Shown: one piece after another, positions 27,870 to 36,621 of the stretch
Layout of the letters: each line of letters starts with the position of its first letter
How positions within the stretch are numbered: the stretch's first letter is position 1
Origin: Tenacibaculum sp. 190524A05c
GTDB lineage: Bacteria > Bacteroidota > Bacteroidia > Flavobacteriales > Flavobacteriaceae
Assembly (NCBI RefSeq): GCF_964036595.1
Contig: NZ_OZ038523.1
Location: 1,640,501-1,704,500 of the forward strand
DNA: 64,000 bases
Direction of reading: 5' to 3'
Notes under the pieces: model-generated
The model's input: only the letters and a program-made list of their open reading frames with translations
Databases searched by the model: none
Told to the model about the DNA's origin: nothing
Program-made: the position numbers and the translations under genes

Positions 27870-27936
27870 TTAAGTTATTCTATAAACTAAAGTTTTTTTA
27901 TACTTTATTAGTTTTATTTTATAGTAATATAAGAAA

Positions 27937-28974
27937 TTAATAACTTAATATTCTAGAAACAATTTTTTCAGAAGCAGTGCCATCACCATAAAGTTCTTCA
28001 TTCCAGTTCTCACCAACAGTAACCAATTCTTTATCTAAAGTTGAAAGGTCATTAAAAAGAAGAATATTATTCCCCCCTATCAGTGTTTCTACCCACTCTG
28101 TTTCAGTCCTTAACGTAATACATTTTTTATTTAACCAATACGCCTCTTTCTGCATACCTCCACTATCTGTAATTAATCCCTCAGAATGAACTAGATATGA
28201 TAAATTATCTATATAAGATTGAGGAGAAATAAATTCAATGTTTGTGAATTTTTCAATATTCAAATCAAAAACACTCATATTATTCTTTGTTCTTGGATGA
28301 ATAGGAAAAACAACCTTTTTATTCAGACTATTTAGTGAATCTAGAACATACCTCAACCTAGAATCATCATCCGTATTATAAGGCCTATGGAGAGTAGCAT
28401 AATAATAGCTTTCTTCTTTAAAAGGTTTTAGAAGTTCATTTTCTTCAACATAAACCACGAGATCTTTCATGATATCACCTACCTCATAAACACCTTCAAC
28501 CAATCCTTCTTTCTCTAAATTAGCAGACGCTATTTTTGAAGGAGTAAACAAACAACTCGAAACATGATCGGTAAGTACTCTATTTATCTCTTCGGGCATT
28601 TTTTTATTAAAGCTCCTTAATCCTGCTTCAATATGAAAAACTGGAATATGCAATTTAGAAGCTACCAACGCACCTGCCAAAGTAGAATTTGTATCACCAT
28701 AAACCACAACACCGTTTGGTTTCTCTTCTAAAAGAATTTTCTCAATTTGAACCATCATTTTAGCTGTTTGGGCACCATGATTATCGCTTCCCACATTAAG
28801 CATATAGTCTGGCTTCCTCATACCAAGCTGCTTAAAAAATATAGCACTCATATTTTCATCATAATGCTGCCCCGTATGGATAGTTTTTAAATCTAACCTA
28901 TCCACACAAGCCTTTTCAAAAGGAAAATGTTTTATAAATTGTGGTCTTGCTCCTATTATTGCAATAATTTTCAT
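27937..28974 (-). CDS. Non-hydrolysing UDP-sugar 2-epimerase, WbpI/WlbD-like
   Basis: 345 residues from ATG at 28974 (a TTG directly before it is ignored). The opening MKIIAIIGARPQFIKHFP has the GARPQFIK form of WbpI/WlbD rather than the GTRPEAIKMAP form of WecB. HIEAGLRSFNKKMPEEINR, LHRPYNTDD and ITDSGGMQKEAYWLNK follow. WbpI epimerises UDP-2,3-diacetamido-glucuronate at C2 to the manno form (family knowledge). The WlbA/WbpB-like gene directly upstream supports this. It ends 72 bases before the promoter of the next gene. Confidence 0.85.
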   Translation of the reverse strand: MKIIAIIGARPQFIKHFPFEKACVDRLDLKTIHTGQHYDENMSAIFFKQLGMRKPDYMLNVGSDNHGAQTAKMMVQIEKILLEEKPNGVVVYGDTNSTLAGALVASKLHIPVFHIEAGLRSFNKKMPEEINRVLTDHVSSCLFTPSKIASANLEKEGLVEGVYEVGDIMKDLVVYVEENELLKPFKEESYYYATLHRPYNTDDDSRLRYVLDSLNSLNKKVVFPIHPRTKNNMSVFDLNIEKFTNIEFISPQSYIDNLSYLVHSEGLITDSGGMQKEAYWLNKKCITLRTETEWVETLIGGNNILLFNDLSTLDKELVTVGENWNEELYGDGTASEKIVSRILSY

Positions 28975-28979
28975 CAAGA

Positions 28980-29948
28980 TTATCTATTAAAAGGATGAGC
29001 TTCTAAATCTTTTTTGGCAAATGGATGAAATTCCCCTTTCAATCCAGCAGGCTTTGAATTCCTGATTTCATGCACAATCTCTATCGCTTGCCTTGCATCT
29101 TCAAGCCCATAGCCATTACCTTCCAAAATACTTTCATACACCTTTGTGTGCAAGTCTGTAAAACCGCCAGAAAACTCTAACTCTTCCCCTTCTATTTTTA
29201 TCGACCTATAAGTTCTTTGACCACTTTTCTTAATTTCTTCAGGTAACGCATTTTGATTTATAGATAAAAACCATCGTACTCGAGCTCTTTTAAACTCCAA
29301 ATAACCAGCAGCTCTATCATGAGTATGAACATGAACAACATTAGCTTTAACCTCGCCAAAAACCCAAGACAACATGTCATAAAAATGAACACCTATGTTC
29401 GTAGCTATACCTCCCGATTTTGATTCGTCACCTTTCCACGACGTGTAATACCAATTACCTCTTGAAGTAAGATACGTTAAATCTATATCAAAAATTTTAT
29501 CTACTGGCGCATTATCAACCTTTTCTTTAAGCTTAATTATACTTGGATGCATTCTTAATTGCAACACATTCCAAATCTTTTTACCCGACTCTTTTTCCAT
29601 TTTTTGCAGAGCATCTATATTCCAAGGATTCAAAACCAAAGGTTTTTCACAAATTGCATCTGCTCCTCTTCTTAAAGCCATTCGGATATGTGAATCATGC
29701 AAGTAGTTAGGAGTACAAATACTCATAAAATCTAGGACTTGTCCTCTCTCGTATTTAAGTTTTTCTAAATGCCTATCAAATCGTTCAATTTCAACAAAAA
29801 AATCTGCATTCGGAAAATAACTATCCATTACCCCAACACTATCAAACTTATCAAGCGCAGCAATTAATTCATTCCCAGTATCTTTGATTGCCTTTAAATG
29901 TCTTGGAGCGATATATCCCGCTAAACCAATTAACGCAAACTTCTTCAT
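28980..29948 (-). CDS. wlbA: UDP-GlcNAcA 3-dehydrogenase, WlbA/WbpB-like (Gfo/Idh/MocA family)
   Basis: 322 residues from ATG at 29948 (MKKFALIGLAGYIAPRHLKA). The 18-residue extension to 30002 is hydrophobic and not expected for this family. The start, the stretch AALDKFDSVGVMDSYFP, CTPNYLHDSHIRMAL and CEKPLVLNPWN agree closely with remembered WlbA/WbpB proteins, which oxidise C3 of UDP-GlcNAcA as the second step to UDP-2,3-diacetamido-mannuronate. Lys of CEKP is the catalytic base. The WbpI-like epimerase follows 5 bases later. The acetyltransferase WbpD is not seen and a WbpE-type aminotransferase is only a possibility (the enzyme at 19311-20402). Confidence 0.85.
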   Translation of the reverse strand: MKKFALIGLAGYIAPRHLKAIKDTGNELIAALDKFDSVGVMDSYFPNADFFVEIERFDRHLEKLKYERGQVLDFMSICTPNYLHDSHIRMALRRGADAICEKPLVLNPWNIDALQKMEKESGKKIWNVLQLRMHPSIIKLKEKVDNAPVDKIFDIDLTYLTSRGNWYYTSWKGDESKSGGIATNIGVHFYDMLSWVFGEVKANVVHVHTHDRAAGYLEFKRARVRWFLSINQNALPEEIKKSGQRTYRSIKIEGEELEFSGGFTDLHTKVYESILEGNGYGLEDARQAIEIVHEIRNSKPAGLKGEFHPFAKKDLEAHPFNR

Positions 29949-30008
29949 TGAGTTATATAAATTTAATTTCAAAAGATCAAGTAATATTGACGATACTTGC
30001 ACCTACAA

Positions 30009-30016
30009 CAAACCTA
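30009..30016 (-). promoter_or_regulatory. Candidate -7 promoter element (TAGGTTTG) for the WlbA-like gene
   Basis: Minus-strand TAGGTTTG fits TAnnTTTG and sits 60 bases before the ATG at 29948, just after the terminator that closes the tRNA unit. An ATTG lies 16 bases upstream, a little short for a -33 box. It would start the polysaccharide locus transcript separately from the tRNA genes. Confidence 0.4.
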
Positions 30017-30050
30017 CAAAAACTAATACAAACAATATAATGTAGTAAAA

Positions 30051-30080
30051 CAAAAAAGCCTTCAGAAAATCTGAAGGCTT
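30051..30080 (-). terminator. Rho-independent terminator of the tRNA-Val pair
   Basis: Read on the minus strand, a perfect 10-bp stem (AAGCCTTCAG with CTGAAGGCTT, 30056-30065 and 30071-30080) with a 5-base loop is followed by TTTTTT. The stem begins at the base directly after the CCA end of the second tRNA. Confidence 0.9.
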
Positions 30081-30083
30081 TGG

Positions 30084-30158
30084 TGGGCGCGAAGGGATTC
30101 GAACCCCTGACCCCTTGGGTGTAAACCAAGTGCTCTGAACCAACTGAGCTACGCGCCC
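30084..30158 (-). tRNA. tRNA-Val (anticodon UAC), CCA encoded
   Basis: On the minus strand the 75 bases fold as a cloverleaf: acceptor GGGCGCG with CGCGCCC, D-loop AGCTCAGTTGGTTCAGAGC, anticodon stem CTTGG/CCAAG with loop TTTACAC (anticodon TAC), and T-arm GGGGTTCGAATCCC. The discriminator is A and the next three bases (30083-30081) encode CCA. The sequence is identical to the tRNA at 30214-30288, 55 bases upstream. Confidence 0.97.
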
Positions 30159-30213
30159 GAAATTTTTGTCAGGATTCGGTAAACCTGTATGCAATTTAGC
30201 TTTTGAGTTTTTG

Positions 30214-30288
30214 TGGGCGCGAAGGGATTCGAACCCCTGACCCCTTGGGTGTAAACCAAGTGCTCTGAACCAACTGAGCTACGCGCCC
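30214..30288 (-). tRNA. tRNA-Val (anticodon UAC), no encoded CCA
   Basis: Identical over 75 bases to the tRNA-Val at 30084-30158. The three bases after the discriminator read CAA rather than CCA, so the end must be added or repaired by the nucleotidyltransferase. It is the first gene of the tRNA transcript, about 13-15 bases after the expected start site. Confidence 0.97.
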
Positions 30289-30307
30289 TCGTTTGCTATT
30301 GCGGATG

Positions 30308-30337
30308 CAAATATAACACAGTTTTGAATTCCGACAA
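30308..30337 (-). promoter_or_regulatory. Promoter of the tRNA-Val pair (TTG-N19-TATATTTG)
   Basis: On the minus strand TTG (30337-30335), a 19-base spacer and TATATTTG (30315-30308) fit the primary sigma-factor consensus of Bacteroidota almost perfectly. The start of transcription would be near 30301, just before the first tRNA at 30288. It lies after the end of folC. Confidence 0.88.
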
Positions 30338-30358
30338 TGTTTTTTTTACTTTTTTTTC

Positions 30359-31570
30359 TTATAAAATTTCAGCCACCGTAAATGTGCTACCTCCCACAAA
30401 CACTAAATCTCCAGAAGAAGAAACCTTAACAGCCTCATCATAAGCACACAACACACTTTCATACTCATTTCCTAACAATTCAAACTTTTTTGATTCTTTT
30501 TTTAAAATTTCCGCAGAAAGTCCTCTAGGCAAGTCTGGTTTTGAGAAATAATAAGTCGCTTCTTTTGGAAGTAAAGGTAAAATCTCTTCTAATTTTTTAT
30601 CTGAAACAACACCTAGTACTATATGTAAATTGTCATATTTTTCTTTTTTCAGCTGCTTCATCACATAAGTTAACCCTTCTTTATTATGTGCTGTATCACA
30701 AATCACCTTTGGAGAATTGTTCAGAATTTCCCACCTCCCTCTTAGTTTCGTATTTCTTTTAACATTAAGTAAACCTTTTTTAATTACATCTGAGGCAACT
30801 TTAAAGCCTTTCAAATTCTGAACTGCGCAAATTGCAGTTTTTACATTATGGCGTTGATAACTCCCTAATAGATCAGTCTCATATACCTCTCCAACTACAT
30901 CAGAAGCAAAAGTAATTTTAGAATCAAGTTCATTAGCCTTTTTAATAAACACATGCTCTATCTCTAATTGCTTTTCTCCAATAACTACGGGAACTTTAGA
31001 TTTAATGATACCCGCTTTCTCACCAGCAATTTTCTCTAATGTATTTCCTAAGATCTGAACGTGATCCAATCCTATATTGGTTATTACCGACACTTCCGGA
31101 GTAATAATATTTGTAGAATCTAACCTTCCTCCTAAGCCAACTTCTATAACCGTAATATCAACCTTTTCTTTTGCAAAATAATCGAAGGCCATACCTACAG
31201 TCATTTCGAAAAATGATAATTGATGCTCTTCGAAAAAAACTTTATGACTATTAACAAACTCCAAAACATTCGCCTCAGGAATCTCTTCTCCGTTTATTTT
31301 AATCCTTTCTGTAAAACTCTTTAAATGTGGAGAAGTATACAACCCGACTTTATATCCAGCTTCTTGTAAAATAGACGCTATCATATGACTTGTAGAACCT
31401 TTACCATTTGTTCCACCTACATGTATAGATTTAAAATTATCTTCTGGATTCTTTAAATAATCGGCAAGTTGTATTGTATTAGATAGGTCTTCTTTATAGG
31501 CGCTTTTACCTTGATTCTGATACACAGGAAATTGGTTAAACATCCAATTGACTGCTTCTTGATAAGTCAT
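30359..31570 (-). CDS. folC: Bifunctional folylpolyglutamate/dihydrofolate synthase
   Basis: 403 residues from ATG at 31570 (MTYQEAVNWMFNQFPVYQNQG). A longer frame to 31642 would overlap tonB by 68 bases and adds unrelated residues. It has the Mur-ligase-type P-loop VGGTNGKGSTSHMIASIL, YTSPHLKSFTERI, the Mg/substrate loop VIEVGLGGRLDSTN, TNIGLDHVQILG and CDTAHNKEG. It adds glutamate to dihydropteroate and to folates in the cytosol. The gene begins 4 bases after tonB, so it is probably the last gene of the exbB-exbD-tonB-folC operon. Confidence 0.93.
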   Translation of the reverse strand: MTYQEAVNWMFNQFPVYQNQGKSAYKEDLSNTIQLADYLKNPEDNFKSIHVGGTNGKGSTSHMIASILQEAGYKVGLYTSPHLKSFTERIKINGEEIPEANVLEFVNSHKVFFEEHQLSFFEMTVGMAFDYFAKEKVDITVIEVGLGGRLDSTNIITPEVSVITNIGLDHVQILGNTLEKIAGEKAGIIKSKVPVVIGEKQLEIEHVFIKKANELDSKITFASDVVGEVYETDLLGSYQRHNVKTAICAVQNLKGFKVASDVIKKGLLNVKRNTKLRGRWEILNNSPKVICDTAHNKEGLTYVMKQLKKEKYDNLHIVLGVVSDKKLEEILPLLPKEATYYFSKPDLPRGLSAEILKKESKKFELLGNEYESVLCAYDEAVKVSSSGDLVFVGGSTFTVAEIL

Positions 31571-31574
31571 AAAT

Positions 31575-32414
31575 TTATTTAGATAAAGAAAATTTATAAA
31601 TAATTGTTCCTCTTTGTTTTTCAGGAGCTTTACCGTCAGCATTCCATTTTGTTCTTAATGCGGCCTGCTTAGCAGGTTCCATTAAACAGGGTGAAGTATT
31701 CGTAGTTCCTCGTGCCCCTGGAATAGCCTTTACAACGTTTCCGTTTTTATCAACCTCAATACTCACAACAACAGTACCTTCTTCTTGACAATCTGGTTGT
31801 TCTATTGGTTTAGATAAAGCTTTTCTTCCAGAAAGATTATAATTTCCTCCGTAACCACCTCCTGTATTTCCATAATACTTATTGGAATTAGGATCACCTT
31901 TTTTATCTCCTTTTACACCAGGATCAGCATCATCTCCTTCTCCCTTAGCTGTTTCTCCATCCGCAGAATCTCCTTTCAATAAACTATTTAAAGCATCCGT
32001 TGCCGCTTTTGATGGTTTTGGCTTTGGTTTTTCTTTAGGTTTTGTTTCCTCTTTTTTTTCTTCAACAACCTCCTCTTTCTTGTCTTCTTTTTTTTCGACT
32101 ACAGGAACATCTTTAGCTGAATCATCAGTTAACACTTCTTCTTGAACTTCCTCCTTAGGAGCTTCTTCCACTTCCTCAACTACTTCTTCCTGTTCCTCTT
32201 TAACCTCTTCTGTCTTAGGCTGAGTTGCTTTAACTTTTTCTACCGGAGGACCACTTCCAACATTTGAATCTCCATAATTGATCGAGACACCATATTCTAT
32301 TGGAGGATCCATATATTTCATTCCAAAACCATACATAACGAGTAACAACAGTAATAAAATAACTGCTGTTATAATTGCTGATTTTCTTTTATGTATAGTA
32401 TCAAACATTTGCAT
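31575..32414 (-). CDS. tonB: Energy transducer TonB-like protein
   Basis: 279 residues: one membrane anchor near residues 14-30 (IITAVILLLLLLVMYGFG), a long Glu/Lys/Pro-rich spacer of about 100 residues with repeated EEVVEE and PKEKPKPKP elements, a Gly-rich link, and a C-terminal TonB domain (GTVVVSIEVDKNGNVVKA). It should span the periplasm and pass proton-motive force to TonB-dependent receptors together with the adjacent ExbB and ExbD. The poly-charged spacer is unusually long and acidic in its first half. Two Cys in the C-terminal domain (PDCQEEG and SPCLMEP) are typical for Bacteroidota. Confidence 0.88.
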   Translation of the reverse strand: MQMFDTIHKRKSAIITAVILLLLLLVMYGFGMKYMDPPIEYGVSINYGDSNVGSGPPVEKVKATQPKTEEVKEEQEEVVEEVEEAPKEEVQEEVLTDDSAKDVPVVEKKEDKKEEVVEEKKEETKPKEKPKPKPSKAATDALNSLLKGDSADGETAKGEGDDADPGVKGDKKGDPNSNKYYGNTGGGYGGNYNLSGRKALSKPIEQPDCQEEGTVVVSIEVDKNGNVVKAIPGARGTTNTSPCLMEPAKQAALRTKWNADGKAPEKQRGTIIYKFSLSK

Positions 32415-32417
32415 AGC

Positions 32418-32810
32418 CTATCTACCTTTTACTGCTAGTATCATTTTCAACTTATTCCTATTCGCAATATCAATAACTCTCATTACGTTTTTATACGGGA
32501 CATTCTGATCTCCCCTGATAACAACAGTTTTTTCTTTATTCGTACCTACCTTCAACAACAATTCTTGTTCCAAATTTGTTGACGAAACTTTAGATTTATC
32601 AATAAAAAAATCTGAATCCTTAGTAATTGTTACTGCAACTGACGTATTATTCTCTGTTTTCCCGCCTGCTTTTGGCAATAAAACATCGATAGCACTTACT
32701 GTAACCAATGTAGATGTCAACATGAAAAATATCAATAACAGAAAAACTATATCTGTCATTGACGACATGTTGAAATTTGGATCTACTTTATTTCTTCCTC
32801 TTAAATTCAT
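32418..32810 (-). CDS. exbD: Biopolymer transport protein ExbD
   Basis: 130 residues. One N-terminal membrane segment with the essential Asp (MSSMTDIVFLLLIFFMLTST) is followed by the periplasmic domain ending VVIRGDQNVPYKNVMRVIDIANR. It forms the proton channel with ExbB and energises TonB. Its ATG overlaps the exbB stop by one base and tonB starts 3 bases after its stop. Confidence 0.93.
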   Translation of the reverse strand: MNLRGRNKVDPNFNMSSMTDIVFLLLIFFMLTSTLVTVSAIDVLLPKAGGKTENNTSVAVTITKDSDFFIDKSKVSSTNLEQELLLKVGTNKEKTVVIRGDQNVPYKNVMRVIDIANRNKLKMILAVKGR

Positions 32811-33499
32811 TATACAGGTTCATTTAATAAATCTAAAAACTCAACAGACTTTGCTTCCATCTGATATACAACCTTATCTGTTCTAACCACTAAATGGTTG
32901 TATGCGATATAAGCAACAATCCCAACAATTAATCCAGCAACAGTTGTTGTCATTGCGGTGTATAATCCATCAGATAACATTTTGATATCAATCTGTCCAC
33001 CTGAGTTTGCTATTTCGTGAATGGCAACAATCATTCCTATTACCGTTCCTAAAAACCCAATCATTGGAGCCGCACCTGCAATTGTAGCCACAACAGATAC
33101 GTTTTTTTCAAGCTTATAAATTTCAAGTTTTCCTGCGTTTTCTATAGCGGTATTTATGTCATCTAAAGGTTTTCCTATTCTGGAAATTCCTTTCCCGATT
33201 AATCTAGATGTTGGAGTATCTGTATTTGTACACAATGCTTTGGCCGCATCAATATTTCCATTCAGTACGAAATCACGAATTTGATTCATAAAATCTTTAT
33301 CAACCTGTGAAGCTGCTTTAATTGCAAAGAATCGTTCAAAATAGATATATAAAACAACTCCTAACAACACAAATAAAAGTGCTATTATGATTTGACCTCC
33401 AAGACCTCCGTCTTTTATTAATTGAATGATTGATAATGTTTTTTCTTGTGTAGCTTCTTCTAAAACTTCTTCAGCGACTTCTTGAATAAATAAAAGCAT
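32810..33499 (-). CDS. exbB: MotA/TolQ/ExbB proton channel protein
   Basis: 229 residues, three membrane segments: residues 30-55 (GGQIIIALLFVLLGVVLYIYF in part), about 130-155 (AGAAPMIGFLGTVIGMIVA) and about 175-200 (TTTVAGLIVGIVAYIAY). The last two pairs form the channel with ExbD. The N-terminal EEVLEEATQEK is acidic and periplasmic. First gene of the exbB-exbD-tonB-folC operon, which begins after the terminator of nhaB. Confidence 0.93.
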   Translation of the reverse strand: MLLFIQEVAEEVLEEATQEKTLSIIQLIKDGGLGGQIIIALLFVLLGVVLYIYFERFFAIKAASQVDKDFMNQIRDFVLNGNIDAAKALCTNTDTPTSRLIGKGISRIGKPLDDINTAIENAGKLEIYKLEKNVSVVATIAGAAPMIGFLGTVIGMIVAIHEIANSGGQIDIKMLSDGLYTAMTTTVAGLIVGIVAYIAYNHLVVRTDKVVYQMEAKSVEFLDLLNEPV

Positions 33500-33550
33500 A
33501 AAACAGATTTAATGTTTTTCGTAAAACGTTTTCTTTTGATTAAAAGTATA

Positions 33551-33586
33551 AAAAATAAATCCTGAATTCTAAAAAACTCAGGATTT
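33551..33586 (-). terminator. Rho-independent terminator after nhaB
   Basis: AAATCCTGA (33557-33565) pairs with TCAGGATTT (33578-33586) around a 12-base loop. On the minus strand it is followed by ATTTTTT-type bases, so it ends the nhaB transcript before exbB. On the plus strand the T-run is poor. Confidence 0.75.
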
Positions 33587-33611
33587 TAATTAATATTTAT
33601 GAGTTGTATTC

Positions 33612-35084
33612 CTACAACATAATTTTAACTAATATATAACCTAAACCACCTAATACAATAGTATAAGGTAAAGCCATTTTTACCATTTTTCCGTATGATA
33701 AATTAATTAACGGAGCTAATGATGATGTTAGTAAAAATAAGAATGCGGCTTGTCCGTTTGGCGTTGCAACACTTGGTAAATTTGTACCTGTATTAATTGC
33801 AACTGCTAACTTTTCAAAATGCTCTCTTGTAATTACACCATTTTTAAATGCACTCTCTACTTCTCCTACATAAACTGTAGCAACAAATACATTATCACTA
33901 ATTGCAGATAAGAATCCATTTGCGATGTAAAATAAACCAGGCTGAGAAGCTGGATCTTGCTGTAAAGCCCAGTCGATAATTGGCTTAAATAAATGTTGAT
34001 CATGAATCATTGCAACAATTATAAAGAACACTACAAGTAAACCTGTAAATGGTAATGCTTCTTCAAATGCATGACCTAATTTGTGCTCATCAATAATTCC
34101 CATGAAAGCAGTTTGAACAATAATTAATGCTAATCCGATAAATCCTACTGGAGCAACATGTAATGCTAATCCTAAGATTAACAAAATTGCAGAAACACCC
34201 TGAACGTAAAGCCCGTACTTTTCTTTATCTGTACGTTTCTTATCTTCCTCAATCGTATAACTTTCAATAATTTCAGCAGCTGCTTTAGGCAACTTTGCTC
34301 CAAAACCGAACCAACCTGTTGTTTCTAGGACAACCGTAGTTAATAATCCTGCAGCCAAAACTGGAATTGTAATTGGTGCCATTTTTAAGAAAAACTCCAC
34401 AAAGTCCCATCCTAATCTCTCTCCGATTAGTAAGTTTTGAGGCTCACCAACCAATGTACATACTCCACCTAAAGCAGTACCAACAACTCCGTGCATAATT
34501 AAACTTCTTAAGAAGCTACGGAATTGCTCTAATGTTTCACCACCTAACTCCTCTCTATCCAAAATTCCATCATCATCATAATCTGCAGAAGCCTGTGAGT
34601 TAATTTTATGGTACACTCCATAAAAACCAACAGCTACACTAATTAAAACTGCAGTTACTGTTAATGCATCCAAGAATGCAGATAAAACTGCCGCTAAGAA
34701 TACAAAAAGTAATGAAAGAATAAGTTTTGATTTTATTTTAGTGAATACTTTACTGAAAATATACATCAGTAATGGTTTCATAAAATAAATTCCCGCTACC
34801 ATAAATACAAGTAACAAAACCACCTCTAAGTTTTGATCTACTTCATGATATGCGTTTTTTGGTGTTGTTAACCCAAGAGCAAGTGCTTCAATGGCTAACA
34901 ATCCACCAGATTGTAATGGATAACATTTTAGTGCCATGGCAAGTGTAAAAATAAACTCACCAATAAACAACCAAGCAGTGATGGTTTTTCCTAATGCAAA
35001 AAAGGAAAATACATTAAAGATTAAGAAACCTATCATGGTCATTTTAAACCATTTGGGGCTATTTCCTAAAAAATGTTTAAACAT
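33612..35084 (-). CDS. nhaB: Na+/H+ antiporter NhaB
   Basis: 490 residues with about 11-12 membrane segments. The N-terminal pattern [49 protein letters not shown] and [23 protein letters not shown] matches remembered NhaB proteins closely. [21 protein letters not shown] is the conserved mid-protein motif. It exchanges sodium for protons across the inner membrane, suiting a marine organism. The gene lies 16 bases after the dehydrogenase gene and is probably co-transcribed with it. Confidence 0.92.
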   Translation of the reverse strand: MFKHFLGNSPKWFKMTMIGFLIFNVFSFFALGKTITAWLFIGEFIFTLAMALKCYPLQSGGLLAIEALALGLTTPKNAYHEVDQNLEVVLLLVFMVAGIYFMKPLLMYIFSKVFTKIKSKLILSLLFVFLAAVLSAFLDALTVTAVLISVAVGFYGVYHKINSQASADYDDDGILDREELGGETLEQFRSFLRSLIMHGVVGTALGGVCTLVGEPQNLLIGERLGWDFVEFFLKMAPITIPVLAAGLLTTVVLETTGWFGFGAKLPKAAAEIIESYTIEEDKKRTDKEKYGLYVQGVSAILLILGLALHVAPVGFIGLALIIVQTAFMGIIDEHKLGHAFEEALPFTGLLVVFFIIVAMIHDQHLFKPIIDWALQQDPASQPGLFYIANGFLSAISDNVFVATVYVGEVESAFKNGVITREHFEKLAVAINTGTNLPSVATPNGQAAFLFLLTSSLAPLINLSYGKMVKMALPYTIVLGGLGYILVKIML

Positions 35085-35100
35085 AATTAATTTGATTTTT

Positions 35101-36327
35101 TTAAGTTAATTCTTTGAGAGCAATCTCAAATGCTGTCTCACTTATGCTCGTTTTAGACGTGTTTTTTGCATAAGCGATTTCAAGAGCTTTACGAATAGTA
35201 TTTGAAGTATCTTCGAAAATTGCTTCATCATCCATAGAAACTCTTTTTTCCATGAAATAAGCAAAAACTCTTGCCATTCCACAGTTAGATATAAAATCTG
35301 GGATTAAACTCACCTTCTTATCAGTTTCCTCCATAATAGGACCAAAGAAAATCTCCTTATCTGCAAATGGCACATTTGCTCCACAAGAAATTACTTCTAA
35401 TCCTGTATTTATCATTTGATTTATTTGCTTTTCTGTTATTAAACGAGAGGCAGCACAAGGAGCAAAAATTTCACAAGGTAAATTCCAAACTCTTGCATTC
35501 ATCTCTTCAAATGGAATCATATGTTCAGAAACTAAAGTATTACCATCTTTATTTAAGAAAAGCTCTTTTATTTCTTCAAAAGTGAATCCTTCTTCATTGA
35601 TAACTCCTCCTACTCTATCAATAATTCCTACTACTTTCGCTCCCATTTGAGCTAAGTAATATGCAGCCGCAGATCCAACATTACCGAATCCTTGAACAAC
35701 AGCTCTCTTTCCTACTACATCACCTCCATAAATAGAATAATAATGTTTAACTGCTTCTGCTACTCCGTAACCTGTAATCATATCGGCTACAGTATATTTT
35801 CTTTGAACTGATGGTGAATAGTTTTCATTCTCTAACACCTTAATTACACCATGACGTAATTGTCCGATTCTATTAATTTTATCAGCTTCTGTTGGTTTAA
35901 AATGACCATTAAAAACTCCTTCTTGCGGATGCCATACTCCACTTTCTTCAGTAATTGGGATTACCTCATGAATTTCGTCTACATTTAAGTCTCCACCTGT
36001 TCCGTAGTAATTTTTCAATAAAGGAGCTACTGCATTATACCATCTTCTTAATACTCCTTCTTTTCTTGGATCGTGCGGATCGAAATTAATTCCTGATTTT
36101 GCACCTCCAATTGCAGGACCAGATACTGTAAACTTCACTTCCATTGTTTTTGCAAGCGACATTACTTCGTACTTGTCTAATCCTTTACGCATTCTAGTTC
36201 CACCTCCGGCAGCTCCGCCACGTAATGAATTGATTACTGTCCATCCTTCAGCCTCTGTTTCAGAGTCTTTCCAATTAAAAACTATTTCTGGTTGTTTTTC
36301 TTCGTATTTTTTTAATAATTCTTTCAT
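35101..36327 (-). CDS. Glu/Leu/Phe/Val dehydrogenase family enzyme
   Basis: 408 residues. Substrate domain [14 protein letters not shown] and [14 protein letters not shown] with the catalytic Lys; NAD-binding domain [17 protein letters not shown] near residue 215; [14 protein letters not shown]. It catalyses reversible oxidative deamination of an amino acid, glutamate being the most likely. It differs from the 450-residue hexameric glutamate dehydrogenases by a shorter N-terminus and an insert [18 protein letters not shown]. Followed by nhaB on the same strand. Confidence 0.88.
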   Translation of the reverse strand: MKELLKKYEEKQPEIVFNWKDSETEAEGWTVINSLRGGAAGGGTRMRKGLDKYEVMSLAKTMEVKFTVSGPAIGGAKSGINFDPHDPRKEGVLRRWYNAVAPLLKNYYGTGGDLNVDEIHEVIPITEESGVWHPQEGVFNGHFKPTEADKINRIGQLRHGVIKVLENENYSPSVQRKYTVADMITGYGVAEAVKHYYSIYGGDVVGKRAVVQGFGNVGSAAAYYLAQMGAKVVGIIDRVGGVINEEGFTFEEIKELFLNKDGNTLVSEHMIPFEEMNARVWNLPCEIFAPCAASRLITEKQINQMINTGLEVISCGANVPFADKEIFFGPIMEETDKKVSLIPDFISNCGMARVFAYFMEKRVSMDDEAIFEDTSNTIRKALEIAYAKNTSKTSISETAFEIALKELT

Positions 36328-36621
36328 GATTTAAAATAAGTTTTGGTTTGTTTAAAAGTTAGGTTGTGTGTTTCGTTATTTTAAAATCATGTAAGCTAAA
36401 GTTGAGTCATTTCTGTTTTTTTTAAATTTTTATCTTATCTGGCAAACTTACCAAAAAAAATATCGTTAAGTATTACAAATATGTATACAAAATTCATTAA
36501 ACAATTTGAATTATTGTTTCCAATTAATCCGGTGCTAATTTAACAAGGAAACTTTTTAAACCCAAAAAGTTTCCCGAGTTTTTATTCCTTTTAACATTTT
36601 TTTATTATTTCAAAATAATTT
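36328..36621. other. Intergenic region between anmK and the dehydrogenase gene
   Basis: 294 bases. On the minus strand TAAGTTTG (36450-36443) fits the -7 consensus TAnnTTTG and could drive the dehydrogenase gene with a leader of about 110 bases; no good -33 box is at the right distance. At 36547-36574 an 11-bp perfect hairpin (GGAAACTTTTT with AAAAAGTTTCC, loop AAACCC) probably ends anmK transcription. No coding frame is seen. Confidence 0.55.
36547..36574 (-). terminator. Hairpin terminator candidate after anmK
   Basis: Perfect 11-bp stem with a 6-base loop. A/T-rich lower stem and a T5 run three bases past it on the plus strand; on the minus strand the tail (TTGTTAAATT) is weaker. Position 48 bases after the anmK stop supports a role in ending anmK mRNA. 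Confidence 0.5.

Noticed and set aside
30003..30194. A 63-residue minus-strand open frame
   Set aside because: It overlaps a tRNA and its terminator and shows no protein-like composition.
31571..31642. Start of folC at 31642
   Set aside because: It would overlap tonB by 68 bases; the ATG at 31570 gives the usual MTYQEAVNW opening of the family.
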